Of a stretch of 21,652 nucleotides of DNA, positions 21,013-21,652 are shown in pieces (position 1 is the first letter of the stretch; each line of letters begins with the position of its first letter). The notes beneath the pieces were generated by a model. It did not search any database. It was not told where the DNA came from and worked only from the letters and a program-made list of their open reading frames with translations. Position numbers and translations under genes: made by a program. The DNA is from Pseudomonadota bacterium. Its GTDB lineage: Bacteria > Pseudomonadota > Gammaproteobacteria > Burkholderiales > Burkholderiaceae. Location: contig JAKORH010000418.1 in assembly GCA_029777935.1 (NCBI GenBank), positions 1-21,652 of the forward strand, given 5' to 3'.

Positions 21013-21652
21013 ATGATCATCGCCAGCAACTCGCGGCTCTCCCTGCGGCGCAGCGCGCCGGACGAGCGCATGCGCATCTATCACTGGATCGCGCGCAACG
21101 ACCTGGCGCTGACGATGACCGGCAATCCGCCGCTGTTCGAGCCGCGCGTGCCGACGTTCGACGAATTCCGTGCCCGCCACCCCGAATATTTCTTCGACGG
21201 CCGGCGGCCGATGTCGGGGCGTGCGCTGATCATCTTCAACGGCGTCGAGGACGTCGGCTTCGTCACGTATCGCGGCGTCGATCCGCAGCGCGACGTGGTC
21301 GAACTGGATGCGTGGCTCGCCGCGCGCCGTTTCCAGGGCCGGGGTTACGGCTCGGACGCGATCGCGCTCGCCTGCGGATGGCTGCAGGCCGAGTACGGCG
21401 TCAACCGCTTCGTGTTGCGCACGTCGATCCGCAACGTGCACGCGTTGCGCGCCGCGCGGCGCGCCGGGTTCCGCCAGGCCGAGGGCGATCCGCGCGAGGT
21501 ACTGGCGCAGGTGCGGCTCGGTGCCGGCGAGTATGCGGACGAGGTGCTGCTGATGCGGACGCTGCCGACGGCGCCGCCGACGCTGGTCGTCGACCCGGCG
21601 CGCACCTACGTGTTCTTCGATTCCGAGGTCACCAACCTGCGCGAGCCGGCGC
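21013..21652 (+). CDS. GNAT-family N-acetyltransferase (partial, runs off the window)
   Basis: The frame is open from ATG at 21013 to the window end (213 codons) with no stop. It begins MIIASNSRLSLRRSAPDERM. The GNAT core is visible as GFVTYRGVDPQRDVVELDAW, then the acetyl-CoA loop RRFQGRGYGSDAIALACGWL (R/Q-x-x-G-x-G/A) and RFVLRTSIRNVHALRAARRAGF, as in RimJ/RimL-type enzymes. After the GNAT domain should end (DEVLLMRTLP), the frame goes on with PPTLVVDPARTYVFFDSEVTNLREPA, so an extra C-terminal segment of unknown nature exists. It is divergent from the aminotransferase gene; about 83 bases between them hold the promoters. Confidence 0.8.
   Translation, partial: MIIASNSRLSLRRSAPDERMRIYHWIARNDLALTMTGNPPLFEPRVPTFDEFRARHPEYFFDGRRPMSGRALIIFNGVEDVGFVTYRGVDPQRDVVELDAWLAARRFQGRGYGSDAIALACGWLQAEYGVNRFVLRTSIRNVHALRAARRAGFRQAEGDPREVLAQVRLGAGEYADEVLLMRTLPTAPPTLVVDPARTYVFFDSEVTNLREPA

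Overview
The window looks like a GC-rich betaproteobacterial chromosome segment, most likely Burkholderiales. This rests on the strong G/C third-position bias, the soxA-soxX-soxB order, dispersed ATTCCC-N8-GGGAAT repeats (the dRS3-type core known from Neisseria and common in betaproteobacteria), a CTGT-N8-ACAG LexA-type box, and many ordinary proteobacterial housekeeping families. Genus cannot be fixed from the sequence alone.

Layout. Positions 1-91 are a nested inverted repeat. Positions 155-4873 are part of a Sox thiosulfate-oxidation cluster: a DsrE-like lipoprotein, soxA, soxX, a TlpA-type thioredoxin, soxB and a second periplasmic thioredoxin. soxYZ and soxCD are not in the window and may lie to the left. 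Positions 4874-5400 hold a composite repeat and two tandem hairpin-rich units. The first unit ends in a broken 5' half of a tRNA-Ser and the second in an intact tRNA-Ser(UGA). Next comes a Phd/YefM-RelE/ParE toxin-antitoxin pair (5595-6300) with a palindromic operator. An overlapping gene string follows (6381-10069): an SDR reductase, a YbbP/FtsX-type permease, a beheaded higB and an intact higA. Positions 10342-13277 hold a nitrobindin-like protein (minus strand), a glycine-zipper OmpA-like lipoprotein and rmuC.

The most interesting region is 13630-16730, a compact restriction-modification module. It has a gamma-type N6-adenine methyltransferase with a fused specificity domain on the plus strand. 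Converging on it are a controller (C) protein and an HNH nuclease on the minus strand. The same 11-bp motif lies in inverted orientation upstream of both ends. On the controller side it is part of an array of GACT/AGTC boxes like the C-boxes of C.PvuII/C.Esp1396I-type systems. A near-consensus LexA box overlaps the likely upstream promoter of the methylase. This suggests a restriction system of Esp1396I-like layout, with a possible SOS input that I do not know to be described.

hipBA (18659-16990, minus) follows, with a strong TTGACA-N17-TAAACT promoter that would give a leaderless hipB transcript. The right end has a LysE-family exporter, a YbdL-like aminotransferase (minus) and a GNAT acetyltransferase that runs off the window.

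The 5.5-18.7 kb stretch therefore carries three toxin-antitoxin loci (one decayed) and one restriction-modification system, interleaved with ordinary genes and dispersed repeats. All calls come from reading translations, motifs and spacing by eye; no database search was run.
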